This document shows positions 26,540-36,067 of a DNA stretch of 64,000 nucleotides, piece after piece. The DNA comes from Spirosoma sordidisoli. Lineage in GTDB: Bacteria; Bacteroidota; Bacteroidia; Cytophagales; Spirosomataceae. Within the stretch, counting starts at the first letter, position 1; each line of letters starts with the position of its first letter. The stretch lies in the NCBI RefSeq assembly GCF_004138325.1, contig NZ_SBLB01000006.1:434001-498000 (forward strand). Direction: 5' to 3'. The translations under genes and the position numbers were made by a program. The notes below the pieces were generated by a model, which worked only from the letters and a program-made list of their open reading frames with translations, made no database searches and had not been told where the DNA came from.

Positions 26540-26956
26540 ATGACCAAATCCATTGCGGCCAAAATGGGCATCAGACCCGGCGGACGGGCCCTGTTCATCG
26601 ACGCCCCCGCCGAAACCATAAGCGGCCTCGAACTGCCGCTCCTGGACGTTTCGACGACACCCGACGGTTTGTTTGATTACATCTTCCTGTTCATCACCAG
26701 TCAGCAGCAGATGCACGCTCAGTTTGCCGCTTTAAGAGAACATCTGGGCATTGGCGGCATGCTTTGGGTGTCGTGGCCCAAAGGGCGGCAGCTGGGAACA
26801 GACCTCACCCTGCCGAAGGTAATCGAGATCGGCTACACCTACGGGCTTGTTGAAAGCAAATCGCTTAGCCTGGACCCGGTCTGGTCGGCGCTGAAATTCA
26901 CCCACCCCATCCCGGGCAAAACGTACGCGAACAGCTTCGGTAAACTCAACCTATAA
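26540..26956 (+). CDS. DUF3052-like protein
   Basis: 138 residues. RPGGRALFIDAP near 12-23, FLFITSQQQMHAQFAALREHLGIGGMLWVSWPKG near 51-84, and the closing DPVWSALKFTHP match the DUF3052 pattern: a methyltransferase-like fold fragment without an obvious cofactor site. Function unknown. Confidence 0.75.
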   Translation: MTKSIAAKMGIRPGGRALFIDAPAETISGLELPLLDVSTTPDGLFDYIFLFITSQQQMHAQFAALREHLGIGGMLWVSWPKGRQLGTDLTLPKVIEIGYTYGLVESKSLSLDPVWSALKFTHPIPGKTYANSFGKLNL

Positions 26957-27128
26957 ATCAACTCGTAAGTAGAAATGACGGCTGATCAGTCAGTGCGACC
27001 CGCTTAACTCAATCATTCAGGTAGATGAAGAAGCCTGGTACGCTGGTTTAGGCTAACTTGCCCGCCAGTCACCACCAGGCGCTGGCTGGCGCCAAACAAT
27101 GGACCAATTCACTATGCCGAACTACCGA

Positions 27129-27572
27129 ATGAACCGGACTGCCCTGACAATACTAACCGTCACGGCGCTCTGCAGCTGTCAGACGAAACAAGCCGACATA
27201 CCCCTCGCAGGCACCTGGGAGCTGGTTTCGGCCACCACGATTGAGAAAGACAGCTCGTTTTCTACCTTCGATCCGACCCACAAAATGATCAAAATTCTCA
27301 ACGCAACCCATTTTGCGTTCCTGAATCACGCCGTCAATGTCCCTGCCGATTCGTCCCACGCCTTTACTGCCGGTGGCGGTACGTACACCCTCACCGACAG
27401 CACCTACACCGAAAACCTGGCGTATTTCTCGGATAAAAAGTGGGAAAACAACGCCTTCAAATTTACCGTCCGCATCGTTGGCGATACGTTGATCCAGAAA
27501 GGAGTAGAAAAAATCGAGAAGCTCGGCATCGACCACGTCATCATCGAAAAATACAAACGGGTCGGCAACTAG
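27129..27572 (+). CDS. lipocalin-like lipoprotein
   Basis: 147 residues from the ATG at 27129 (in-frame ATGs also at 27099 and 27114). A signal with lipobox around ALCSC puts the lipidated Cys near residue 17. The mature part opens LAGTWELVSAT, a typical start of a lipocalin-like barrel, and continues with alternating strands (THFAFLNHAV, GGGTYTLTDSTYTENL, FKFTVRIVGDTLIQKG). The ligand is unknown. Followed by the strong hairpin at 27581-27620. Confidence 0.75.
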   Translation: MNRTALTILTVTALCSCQTKQADIPLAGTWELVSATTIEKDSSFSTFDPTHKMIKILNATHFAFLNHAVNVPADSSHAFTAGGGTYTLTDSTYTENLAYFSDKKWENNAFKFTVRIVGDTLIQKGVEKIEKLGIDHVIIEKYKRVGN

Positions 27573-27580
27573 GCCTTGAC

Positions 27581-27620
27581 AACGGTCTGCCAGCACCCTG
27601 CCTGATGCTGGCAGACCGTT
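27581..27620. terminator. strong bidirectional hairpin
   Basis: AACGGTCTGCCAGCA (27581-27595) and TGCTGGCAGACCGTT (27606-27620), perfect 15-base arms, between the convergent lipoprotein and subtilase genes. Only short T/A runs flank it. Confidence 0.65.
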
Positions 27621-27670
27621 ATGAACGGAGGTTAACAACAGAGGTTTGCAACGAAAGTTTATCCAGCTGG

Positions 27671-28855
27671 TTACTGCGGAGCGCGGACCATACCAGTGCC
27701 GATATCGAACGGATCGAAGCCGACCGCCAGGTTGGTCGTAACCCCCGATGCTACCAGCCGAGCGGTCAGCGAGTTGGGGGTTAACATGCCGTTGGTTTTC
27801 AGCTGCTCAGCCCACAGAGCCGCAACCCCCGCTACGTGTGGCGTAGCCATGCTGGTACCGCTCATGTTGACGAGTCCGCCCCCGGCTTTGGCCGACGTAA
27901 CGGCTACGCCCGGCCCCGACACAATGGCCCCGGTATTGGAGAAAGGCGCTACCGAAAACGTCGATCCGTTCTGCCCCAGAGCCGCTACCGAGATAAACCC
28001 ATCCGATACGGCAGGCGGGCTAACGGCGATCTCGAATCGGGGGCGCTGGCTTTCGTTACCAGCGGCTGCCACCAGCAGGGTTGTCTGGAAAAAGCCGCTG
28101 CTGGCCCGAACGAGCTGGGCCATTTTCTCGAACAGCTGTACGTTGGCCCGGTAGCCTTCCAGCGCCTGCGAGGTAGCCAGTTCGGCCGGCATACCCTGAT
28201 CGATGAGCTGGCCAACCAGACCGGGGAAGTCGATCCCCAGCGACATGGATATCACGTTGGCACCGCTCTGAAGGGCCCACTGCATGGCGTTGATGATGCC
28301 CGCGCTGCTGCCGCCCTCGTTGCCGATCACCTTGCCGATGATCGCCTTCTGCACACCCGGAGCCACACCGATACGGGTACCGTTTACCGCCCGGCCAAAG
28401 ATCGTTCCGGCGCAGTGGGTGCCGTGGCCGTCCTGGTCGCCATCGCCTTCGCCGGTGAAGTCCTGCTGAACCAGGGTTACGCCCGCAAACGCCGGGTGGG
28501 TAGCATCGATACCCGTATCCAGCACCGCCACAACGATGCCATTGCCCGTAAACGGCGATGTGTCAGCGCCCACAGCCTGTATTCCCCAGGCGACCGACGT
28601 GGCCGTTGGCTGCAGCACCTCCTGCACCTCGAACGGTTTGATCAGCTTCATGGGAATGTTGGCCGCTACCGCTACCACGTCAGGGCTGCGGGTAAGGTCG
28701 GCCAGGTCGCGCCGGTCGATGTTCTGCACCTCAACGGTGAGTCCGGCAGCGGCCGATTCCAGGCTTTCGAAAGGGGTTCGGATATTGGGGCGGCCCGAAA
28801 AAATGTCGCGGGTAGATACGGAGGGAGCGCGGAGGATGATGTGTTCTTCGTTCAT
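27671..28855 (-). CDS. subtilisin-like (S8) serine peptidase without signal peptide
   Basis: 394 residues. The catalytic triad is complete: Asp113 (VAVLDTGID), His144 (DGHGTHCAG), Ser335 (SGTSMATPH), plus the oxyanion Asn267 (AAAGNES). Residues 1 to about 85 resemble an I9-type propeptide region. No signal peptide is visible at the chosen start, so it is either cytoplasmic or uses a non-classical route. An insertion of about 50 residues between 205 and 258 is longer than in subtilisin. It is transcribed alone. Confidence 0.92.
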   Translation of the reverse strand: MNEEHIILRAPSVSTRDIFSGRPNIRTPFESLESAAAGLTVEVQNIDRRDLADLTRSPDVVAVAANIPMKLIKPFEVQEVLQPTATSVAWGIQAVGADTSPFTGNGIVVAVLDTGIDATHPAFAGVTLVQQDFTGEGDGDQDGHGTHCAGTIFGRAVNGTRIGVAPGVQKAIIGKVIGNEGGSSAGIINAMQWALQSGANVISMSLGIDFPGLVGQLIDQGMPAELATSQALEGYRANVQLFEKMAQLVRASSGFFQTTLLVAAAGNESQRPRFEIAVSPPAVSDGFISVAALGQNGSTFSVAPFSNTGAIVSGPGVAVTSAKAGGGLVNMSGTSMATPHVAGVAALWAEQLKTNGMLTPNSLTARLVASGVTTNLAVGFDPFDIGTGMVRAPQ

Positions 28856-29074
28856 GGGGAAGTCGGGTTAGCTGACCAGATAGTTACGCAGAACATACTC
28901 CGGATGAGCCACAAATTGATTGATCGGCCATTAAACTTAGTGTCTATCAGCCCGTAACCTAATCTCAATACCTACCGGAGCACCAGTAATGGGATTGGGC
29001 GTTAACAGCGGCTGCTTCGTGCGAAATCCGTCGTAAATCGCTTATCTTGAGCGGGCAATACAATCTACATACGC

Positions 29075-31561
29075 ATGAAGAACAAACTACTGCTTTTGAT
29101 CGGTCTGGTAACGGCCGGTTGTTCAGTACGGGCGCAGCCCGCTAACCCACCCAACAGCATTGCGGCCGCTACCGCCGGTATGGAGCGCAACCCCGGCTTC
29201 CTGACCTTTTACTGGGATGCCAAAAAAGGCAAGGTCTGGCTCGAAATCGACAAGTTCGATACCGAGCTGCTTTACTACCCTACCCTGGCCCAGGGCATCG
29301 GTTCCAACGACATCGGCCTGGACCGCGGGCGGCTCGGTCAGGAACACGTGGTCAAATTTCAGCGCAGCGGCAATAAGGTGCTGATGATCGAACCCAACTA
29401 TGCCTACCGCGCCATCAGTAACGACCCGCTCGAACGCCGGGCGGTAGAAGAATCGTTTGCCAAATCGGTTCACGCCGGTTTCGACATCGCGGCCGAAGAG
29501 AACGGGAAAGTTCTCGTCGATCTGACGTCTTTTCTGATGCAGGATGCCGTAGGAGCGGCCCAGGCCATTGCCCGCACCCGGCAGGGCACCTACCGGCTCG
29601 ACGCCACACGGAGTGCCCTGTACATGCCCCGCAGCAAAGCCTTTCCGCAGAATACCGAATTTGAGACGATCATTACCCTCACCGGCGATTCGCCCGGCGA
29701 GTACCTGCGCGAGGTGGTCCCGACTCCCTCGACCGTTACCATGCACCAGCACCATTCGTTTGTGGAGCTGCCCCCGCTGAGCGGTCCGGATGCGTACAAA
29801 CCACGCCTGTTCGATCCCCGCATCGGCTACGGCGGCATCGAGTTCTTCGACTACGCCACGCCCGTCAGCCAGCCCATAACCAAACGGTACATCTCGCGGC
29901 ACCGGCTGGTCAAGAAAGACCCATCGGCCGCGGTCAGCGAAGCGGTTAAACCCATCGTGTACTACATGGACCCCGGTGCGCCGGAACCCATCCGGTCGGC
30001 ACTCATGGAAGGTACAGCCTGGTGGAATCAGGCCTTCGAAGCGGCCGGTTTCCGCAACGCCTTTCAGGTTAAGCTGCTGCCACCCGATGCCGACCCGATG
30101 GATATCCGGTATAACCTCATCCAGTGGGTTCACCGCTCCACGCGTGGGTGGAGCTACGGTGCCAGCATCATCGATCCCCGCACTGGCGAGATTCTGAAAG
30201 GAAAAGTAACCCTCGGCTCGCTGCGCGTACGCCAGGATTACCTGATTGCGCAGGGCCTGGTTGGTCAGTTCGATACCGACAGCTCGCACGTCAACGAACT
30301 GATGCAGATGTCGCTCGATAGGCTCCGGCAGCTGGCCGCCCACGAAGTGGGTCATACGCTTGGCCTGCCCCACAACTACATAGCCAGTACGCAGGGCGGT
30401 GGCGAGTTTGGCCGGGCCTCGGTAATGGACTACCCCACCATGGTAGCGAAGCTGAAAGGCGCTAAAATTGACCTCTCCGACGCCTATGCCAAAGGGATTG
30501 GCAGTTACGACAAATGGAGCATCCGCTACGGCTATGAGCAGTTTGCGGCCGGCACCAGCGAAAAACAGGCACTGAACAAGCTGGTACAGGATATGCAGGC
30601 GACCGGCCTGTCGTTCCTGACCGATCAGGATGCGCGTCCTGAAGGGTCGGTACACCCCGCCACGCACCTGTGGGACAACGGCGCCAACGCGGTCGATGAA
30701 CTCCAGCGGGTCATGGGCGTTCGCCAGGCTGCGCTCGGTAACTTTACCGATAAGAAAATTCCGGCGGGTATGCCCATGGCTACCCTTGAAGAGGTGCTGG
30801 TGCCGATGTACCTCTTCCATCGGTATCAGGTAGAATCGGTCGCGAAAGTCGTCGGCGGGCAGACCTATACCAACGCCCTGCGGGGCGACGGTCAGGCGGT
30901 GCTGTCTGTGGTGCCGGCCGCCGAGCAGAACCGGGCCCTCAATGCGCTGATGACAACCCTCGACCCGGCTACCCTGGCCGTTCCGTCGACCATACTGGCC
31001 ATGATTCCGCCCCGTCCGTTCCGCTACGACCCCAACACGCGGGAAGTATTCAAACGCCGTACGGGACTCGCCTTCGATGCCCTTAGCCCCCCCGAAACGG
31101 CCGCTGGCATGACCTTACGGATGCTGCTCAACCCCGAGCGCTGCGCCCGGCTGGTCCGTCAGAAAGCCCTGAGTCCGGCGCTGCCCGGCCTGAGCGATGT
31201 ACTCGACAAACTCCGCGACGCTATCGTCAAATCGCCGTTCATCAATCAGGATGGGTACAAAGGCGAGATTGCCCGCCAGACCGAGCGGCTTTATCTGGAT
31301 CAGCTGATCAAGCTGGCCACCAGCAAAGAAGCCGACGGCAGTGTACGCGCTACCGTCCACGAGGCCCTCATGCGGCTCAACGCCCTGTATGCGGGGAGTA
31401 AAACCACATCGCCCTACCGCTATGACTACCACCGCTGGCTGATTGAGCAGTATCGCGACTCGCCCGACCGGGTGGTCAGCGTAGCGGCCCAGGCCCCACC
31501 CGATGGAGCGCCCATCGACCCCGGTCAGGAGTGGTTACCCGACTGCGACTGGCAGCCCTGA
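29075..31561 (+). CDS. large secreted zinc-dependent metalloprotease (DUF5117/DUF4953 type)
   Basis: 828 residues. Signal peptide about 1-20 (ends VRAQ). Residues roughly 90-270 fit the DUF5117 region. The metzincin-type zinc motif HEVGHTLGLPH is at about 423-433 (His423, Glu424, His427, His433), followed by a Met-turn candidate SVMDYP about 24 residues on. The C-terminal part (about 620-760) is helical. Members of this family are common in Cytophagales and are thought to be secreted or periplasmic proteases of unknown substrate. The gene is single and is followed by the strong terminator at 31809-31856. Confidence 0.9.
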   Translation: MKNKLLLLIGLVTAGCSVRAQPANPPNSIAAATAGMERNPGFLTFYWDAKKGKVWLEIDKFDTELLYYPTLAQGIGSNDIGLDRGRLGQEHVVKFQRSGNKVLMIEPNYAYRAISNDPLERRAVEESFAKSVHAGFDIAAEENGKVLVDLTSFLMQDAVGAAQAIARTRQGTYRLDATRSALYMPRSKAFPQNTEFETIITLTGDSPGEYLREVVPTPSTVTMHQHHSFVELPPLSGPDAYKPRLFDPRIGYGGIEFFDYATPVSQPITKRYISRHRLVKKDPSAAVSEAVKPIVYYMDPGAPEPIRSALMEGTAWWNQAFEAAGFRNAFQVKLLPPDADPMDIRYNLIQWVHRSTRGWSYGASIIDPRTGEILKGKVTLGSLRVRQDYLIAQGLVGQFDTDSSHVNELMQMSLDRLRQLAAHEVGHTLGLPHNYIASTQGGGEFGRASVMDYPTMVAKLKGAKIDLSDAYAKGIGSYDKWSIRYGYEQFAAGTSEKQALNKLVQDMQATGLSFLTDQDARPEGSVHPATHLWDNGANAVDELQRVMGVRQAALGNFTDKKIPAGMPMATLEEVLVPMYLFHRYQVESVAKVVGGQTYTNALRGDGQAVLSVVPAAEQNRALNALMTTLDPATLAVPSTILAMIPPRPFRYDPNTREVFKRRTGLAFDALSPPETAAGMTLRMLLNPERCARLVRQKALSPALPGLSDVLDKLRDAIVKSPFINQDGYKGEIARQTERLYLDQLIKLATSKEADGSVRATVHEALMRLNALYAGSKTTSPYRYDYHRWLIEQYRDSPDRVVSVAAQAPPDGAPIDPGQEWLPDCDWQP

Positions 31562-31808
31562 CCTGACCTGGGCGGGTATCCTCATCGATCCGTACCTACC
31601 AGCTGGTATGTTTTTTACTTGCAGTTCAGCCAACCGCACGGCCTTTTACCAGCCGTGCGGTTTTATTGGTGCCGTACATAGCCCGTCATAAACAAACGCA
31701 CCGCTGCAGGTCTATTGCCGGGTATACTCGGGGGCGCAGTTCGCTCCGGCCGGCCGCCGTGGCCAGTTGGTGCTCCAGCACCAGGTGTTCATTCAACCAT
31801 TTTTCACC

Positions 31809-31856
31809 AACATAAAAACCCCCGCCGGAATCACGTCCGGCGGGGGTTTTTATGTT
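31809..31856. terminator. bidirectional intrinsic terminator with 21-base arms
   Basis: AACATAAAAACCCCCGCCGGA pairs perfectly with its complement at 31836-31856 around a 6-base loop. A and T runs on both sides let it work for the protease (+) and the DUF2846 gene (-). The rest of 31562-31873 shows no gene. Confidence 0.9.
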
Positions 31857-31873
31857 GGCGGGGATACGTCCGT

Positions 31874-32323
31874 TTATTTACTATCCAGCGCTTCCTGGCA
31901 GTTGTCTACTGTCATATCGACCATATTCCGTTTGGCCGTGTTCTCGGTTACTTCCGACAGTTCGAGCCGGGTGCGCATCAGGCTGCTTTTCACATCGCCC
32001 TGAACGAAGTACTTCTTACCAGCCTCTACGTCGAGGTCGATACCGGTCTCCCGTTTAAACACTTCAATACCGCCACGCTGGGCTGTCAGTGACAGTTTAC
32101 CAGGCTTGGCTTTGTATTCGATGTACCGATTGTTACTCAGCTTACAGATTTTTTCGCCGTTGGCAAAAATGCTGTAGTTCAGCCCCAGCGCAAACGCCTG
32201 CCCGCCCCGATAGATGATAACCGTAGCGTAATCGGCACCAGCGGGTACCGAACGACTATCGCTCCGGAAGGCCGTTGCAGTCAGCAACAACATTCCCAGG
32301 AATCCACAAACGAACGTTTTCAT
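31874..32323 (-). CDS. secreted DUF2846-like protein
   Basis: 149 residues. Signal peptide about 1-18. The mature part (ATVIIYRGGQAFALGLNYSIFANGEKICKLSNNRY, then YKAKPGKLSLTAQ, and DVEAGKKYFVQGDV) follows the DUF2846 pattern of a small beta-sandwich on the periplasmic or surface side. Function unknown. It starts eight bases after the stop of the malate dehydrogenase gene, so the two are cotranscribed although they share no obvious role. Confidence 0.75.
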   Translation of the reverse strand: MKTFVCGFLGMLLLTATAFRSDSRSVPAGADYATVIIYRGGQAFALGLNYSIFANGEKICKLSNNRYIEYKAKPGKLSLTAQRGGIEVFKRETGIDLDVEAGKKYFVQGDVKSSLMRTRLELSEVTENTAKRNMVDMTVDNCQEALDSK

Positions 32324-32331
32324 AGGATCGC

Positions 32332-33267
32332 TTACAGGCTTAGTGTGCTCAGCACATTATTCATGCTCCGAACGGCATCGGCCGACTTGTTGAAAGCCGC
32401 CTGCTCGTCGTCGTTCAGTTTGTAATCGATGATTTCTTCCCAGCCATTACGGCCCAGCACTACGGGTACACCCAGACAGATATCCGACTGGCCGTATTCG
32501 CCTTCCAGCAGCACGCAGGATGGGATCACGCGCTTCTGGTCGCGTACGATGGCTTCGACCATATAGGCGCCGGCCGCACCCGGTGCGTACCAGGCCGACG
32601 TGCCGATCAGACCGGTCAGCGTAGCCCCCCCTACCATCGTATCGGCGGCTACTTTCTTCAGCGTCTCTTCGTCCAGAAACTGGCTTACGGGCACCCCGGC
32701 TTTGGTAGCCAGACGGGTCAGCGGAATCATGGTCGTATCACCGTGACCGCCGATTACGCTGGCCTGCAGATCGTTGGGCGAGCAGTTGAGCGAAAGCGAC
32801 AGGTAGGTTTTGAAACGAGCCGAGTCCAGCGCTCCGCCCAGACCGATTACCCGATTTTTGGGCAGCCCCGACGATTTCAGCGCCAGATACGTCATCGTGT
32901 CCATCGGATTCGATATGATAATGAAGATCGCATCGGGCGAATGCTTCAGGATATTCTCGGTAACCCCTTTGACAATACCAGCGTTGATACCAATCAGGTC
33001 TTCGCGGGTCATACCCGGCTTGCGCGGAAGCCCCGACGTTATAACGACTACATCGGAACCAGCCGTCTTGGCGTAATCGTTGGTCGATCCGGTGATTTTT
33101 ACATCGCAGTCGAGCAAGGTCGATGCCTGAAGCATATCGAGCGATTTGCCTTCGCTGATGCCTTCTTTGATATCCAGGAGAACAACTTCCTGAGCGAGTT
33201 CCCGGCGGGCGATGTTGTCGGCACAGGTAGCCCCAACGGCTCCTGCTCCTACTACGGTCACTTTCAT
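32332..33267 (-). CDS. mdh: malate dehydrogenase (LDH-like type)
   Basis: 311 residues; NAD-dependent oxidation of malate to oxaloacetate in the TCA cycle. GAGAVGAT (about 7-14) binds NAD, Asp33 in VVLLDI marks NAD preference, SGLPRKPGMTREDL (about 78-91) carries the mobile loop with substrate-binding Arg residues, and GGHGDTTMIP (about 174-183) carries the catalytic His. Arg in the loop rather than Gln fits malate over lactate. A candidate promoter lies at 33303-33310. Confidence 0.95.
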   Translation of the reverse strand: MKVTVVGAGAVGATCADNIARRELAQEVVLLDIKEGISEGKSLDMLQASTLLDCDVKITGSTNDYAKTAGSDVVVITSGLPRKPGMTREDLIGINAGIVKGVTENILKHSPDAIFIIISNPMDTMTYLALKSSGLPKNRVIGLGGALDSARFKTYLSLSLNCSPNDLQASVIGGHGDTTMIPLTRLATKAGVPVSQFLDEETLKKVAADTMVGGATLTGLIGTSAWYAPGAAGAYMVEAIVRDQKRVIPSCVLLEGEYGQSDICLGVPVVLGRNGWEEIIDYKLNDDEQAAFNKSADAVRSMNNVLSTLSL

Positions 33268-33302
33268 AGCGTATTCGGAATTAAAGGGTTAACAACAGGG
33301 CG

Positions 33303-33310
33303 CAAAAGTA
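33303..33310 (-). promoter_or_regulatory. candidate -7 promoter element of mdh
   Basis: On the minus strand TACTTTTG matches TAnnTTTG, with a TTTG 16 bases further upstream (33327-33330), somewhat closer than the usual -33 spacing. The remainder of 33268-33583 shows no gene. Confidence 0.45.
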
Positions 33311-33583
33311 CAGTTGCGACCCCGCACAAACCAACAAAATAGCCTACAAGTTTAGGCTAGGGACCAGCGAGCGGGCCGGGAACCGCCTGCCGTGCCGGAC
33401 TGCGTGATAAATGACCATTTTGCCAGCGCCCGCTCTCGTATGATCAGCACCGTTCATCCGGTCTATCGTCCACAACCGCGGCCTTTCAGTCGAATTATGG
33501 ACAATTCTGGTAAAAATATTGTTATACGCTCAGACTGAATGGCGTCGTTAGCGTTCAGTCGATCTTTTGACAACTATTTACCA

Positions 33584-34045
33584 ATGGCAAACAAAAGTCT
33601 CATAACCCGAATCCTAAGTTCTATCTTTTTCAAACGGGCAAACCTCGGTGCGGTACGCTACGCCCGTAATACCCGCAGTCTATACCAGCTGATCCGCGAC
33701 GCCTTAAACAAAAGTGGCGGTCTGTCGGGCAAAAACATTGCGGCTTTTCGCGAACAGCTGGGTATTGTTACCCGCCTGCTCAAAGCCTATGCGTCGGGCG
33801 AATACCGGCAGCTGCCCTGGAAAACCCTGATCCGGGTGATTGCGGTGCTGATCTACTTCGTATCGCCGATCGATATCCTGCCCGACTTTCTGCCAATCGT
33901 GGGGCTGACCGATGATATTGCGTTAATGCTCTGGCTGTTCAGCGGCATGAAAGACGATATCGATAAATTCAGGCAGTGGGAAATGACGGCCACTACTCCG
34001 CAGGACGAGGCCCCTCGTCGGCCCGAAACGATTAGAATTGGGTAA
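33584..34045 (+). CDS. YkvA-family protein (DUF1232)
   Basis: 153 residues from the ATG at 33584; the upstream ATG at 33539 adds 15 residues without similarity to the domain. Near residues 84-115 the DUF1232 signature is plain: a hydrophobic helix VIAVLIYFVSPIDILPDF followed by LPIVGLTDDIALMLWL. Such proteins are small membrane-associated proteins of unknown function. Confidence 0.88.
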   Translation: MANKSLITRILSSIFFKRANLGAVRYARNTRSLYQLIRDALNKSGGLSGKNIAAFREQLGIVTRLLKAYASGEYRQLPWKTLIRVIAVLIYFVSPIDILPDFLPIVGLTDDIALMLWLFSGMKDDIDKFRQWEMTATTPQDEAPRRPETIRIG

Positions 34046-34193
34046 TTACGGCGTTTAGTAAGGCAGAAGCCAGCCAGGCCGATCAGGCTTCGGATGTGGC
34101 TTCTGCCTCCTATTACGAACGGGGAAACAAACTAATCGCTCTGTTTCTGCGTAAGTTTCACCAGGTTTTAATCGATAGTCCACTAGAGTTTTC

Positions 34194-34201
34194 TATTTTT
34201 G
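34194..34201 (+). promoter_or_regulatory. candidate -7 promoter element of tatA
   Basis: TATTTTTG matches TAnnTTTG and lies 24 bases before the ATG at 34225. A GTTTTA about 23 bases upstream is a poor -33 candidate. This position supports the short tatA start over the longer open frame from 34096. Confidence 0.45.
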
Positions 34202-34224
34202 CATACATTCAAATCCCAGTAATC

Positions 34225-34434
34225 ATGATTTCCGCAAACGTATTGGCATTTATGGGTTTGGGCGGTCAGGAGATGGTTTTCATTTTCCTGGCGTTGCTCC
34301 TGTTGTTCGGCGCGAAAAAAATTCCCGAACTGGCACGGGGTCTTGGCAAAGGCATTCGCGAGTTCAAGGACGCTACCAAAGACGTCCGTGAGAATATCGA
34401 AGATGGTCTGAAAGAATCAGATCCAACGAAATAA
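34225..34434 (+). CDS. tatA: Sec-independent protein translocase TatA/E
   Basis: 69 residues from ATG 34225. Short N-terminal membrane helix (EMVFIFLALLLLFGAKKIPELARGLG, about 14-39) with the FGAKKIPELARGLGKGIREFK hallmark of TatA, then an acidic amphipathic tail. The protein forms the pore for folded proteins with twin-arginine signals. No tatC is seen within the window. Followed by the terminator at 34449-34498. Confidence 0.93.
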   Translation: MISANVLAFMGLGGQEMVFIFLALLLLFGAKKIPELARGLGKGIREFKDATKDVRENIEDGLKESDPTK

Positions 34435-34448
34435 AGTTTTCCGTTCAG

Positions 34449-34502
34449 AAGCAGACAACTGAGCCGCCCCACTACTGGAGCCGCTCAGTTGTCTGCTTTT
34501 AA
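34449..34502 (+). terminator. intrinsic terminator of tatA
   Basis: AAGCAGACAACTGAGC (34449-34464) and GCTCAGTTGTCTGCTT (34483-34498), perfect 16-base arms, followed by TTAATTT. Confidence 0.8.
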
Positions 34503-34553
34503 TTTATCAGCCCCGAGCCGGCCTGCGCTCCAGACTGAAAAACGTGCCTTCCT

Positions 34554-35978
34554 GTGACCGTATACCGTAGCTTTACCTCCGTTCAGGCTGATCTTAAAAC
34601 CGGGGCCGTCACCTGCCGCCAACTGGTCGAGCACTACCTTACCCGCATTGCCGATCATCAGCACCTCAACGTATTTACCGACGTATACGCCGACGAAGCC
34701 CGTCAGCAAGCCGATGCCGTTGATCATAAACTAGCCAGCGGTACCGCCGGTCGACTGGCCGGTATGGTCATTGGCCTTAAAGATGTTCTCTGTTATGCCG
34801 GCCACGGCGTTCGGGCCGGCAGCCGGATTCTGGATGGGTTTACGGCCCAGTTCACCGCCACCGCCGTAGAGCGGCTCCTTAGCGAAGATGCCATTATTAT
34901 CGGTCGCCAGAACTGCGACGAATTCGCCATGGGGTCCTCGAACGAGAACTCCGCTTTCGGTCCGGTACGCAATGCCGCCGATCCTGAGCGGGTGCCGGGC
35001 GGAAGTAGTGGCGGGTCGGCGGTAGCCGTACAGGCCGGTTTATGCCTGGCCAGTATTGGCTCCGATACCGGCGGTTCGGTACGCCAGCCCGCTGCGTTCT
35101 GCGGGGTAGTCGGTCTTAAGCCAACATACGGCCGTGTCAGCCGCTGGGGCCTGATTGCCTATGCGTCTTCGTTCGATTGTATTGGCCCCATTGCCAACAA
35201 CCCCGACGATGCCGCGCTGCTGCTGGAGGTGATGGCCGGCGCCGATGAATTTGACAGTACCGTATCGAGCCAGCCCGTATCGGCCTATGCCAGCGCGCAG
35301 CTGCCGGAGCGCCCCCTCCGGATTGCCTATCTCCGCGACGGCATCGAGAGCACTGGCGTTGATGCCAGCATCCGGGAAGCGACCCAACAAACGATCGATG
35401 CGCTGCGCGGAGCAGGCCATACGGTCGAGCCGGTCGAGCTGTCGCTGCTCAACTCGCTCCTGCCTACCTATTATATCCTGACCACCGCCGAAGCGTCGTC
35501 GAACCTGTCGCGCTTCGACGGCGTACGATATGGGTTCCGCGATACATCAGTAACGGACCTTTTGTCGTTGTACAAAAAAAGTCGAACGGCGGGCTTCGGT
35601 GCCGAAGTACGCCGACGGATTCTGCTCGGTACGTTTGCCCTGAGCGCCAGTTATTACGACGCTTATTATACCAAAGCCCAGCAGGTACGGCGACTGATTC
35701 GCGACGAGACCGAGCGCGTGTTTGCTGAATACGATTTCCTGCTGTCGCCCACCACACCCACAACAGCTTTTAAGCTGGGAGAAAAAACGGAAGACTCGCT
35801 ACAGATGTATCTGGCTGATATCTTTACGGTTCAGGCCAATGTGGTAGGGTATCCGGCCCTCTCTATTCCGAATGGAACCGACCCGGCGGGTTTACCCATC
35901 GGTCTGCAACTGATGGCTCCCCCCTTTCAGGAAGGAGCGCTGGTAGCGCTGGGCAGACATTTGTATAACGGAGTTTAA
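34554..35978 (+). CDS. gatA: Asp/Glu-tRNA amidotransferase subunit A (amidase signature family)
   Basis: 474 residues. Amidase-signature enzyme that releases ammonia from glutamine or asparagine for transamidation of mischarged Glu-tRNA(Gln)/Asp-tRNA(Asn) in the GatCAB complex. The catalytic triad is visible: Lys in GLKDVLC (about 74-80) and the Ser pair in PGGSSGGSAVAVQAG and GSDTGGSVRQPA (about 149-182). The start is a GTG at 34554. Subunits B and C are not adjacent, which is usual in this group. A different amidase cannot be excluded, but the length and the closing region fit GatA. Confidence 0.92.
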   Translation: MTVYRSFTSVQADLKTGAVTCRQLVEHYLTRIADHQHLNVFTDVYADEARQQADAVDHKLASGTAGRLAGMVIGLKDVLCYAGHGVRAGSRILDGFTAQFTATAVERLLSEDAIIIGRQNCDEFAMGSSNENSAFGPVRNAADPERVPGGSSGGSAVAVQAGLCLASIGSDTGGSVRQPAAFCGVVGLKPTYGRVSRWGLIAYASSFDCIGPIANNPDDAALLLEVMAGADEFDSTVSSQPVSAYASAQLPERPLRIAYLRDGIESTGVDASIREATQQTIDALRGAGHTVEPVELSLLNSLLPTYYILTTAEASSNLSRFDGVRYGFRDTSVTDLLSLYKKSRTAGFGAEVRRRILLGTFALSASYYDAYYTKAQQVRRLIRDETERVFAEYDFLLSPTTPTTAFKLGEKTEDSLQMYLADIFTVQANVVGYPALSIPNGTDPAGLPIGLQLMAPPFQEGALVALGRHLYNGV

Positions 35979-36067
35979 TACTGCATCATTTTTGTAGCTA
36001 TCCTTTTGGTAGGCGGTGCCGGCAGGCCCGCGCTGGTAAATATGAATTAACCTAACCTGATTAACGC

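Noticed and set aside
29123..30820. Long antisense frame of 565 codons opposite the metalloprotease
   Set aside because: It mirrors the high-G+C codon pattern of the sense gene, which has a signal peptide and zinc motif; the antisense product has no recognisable domain.
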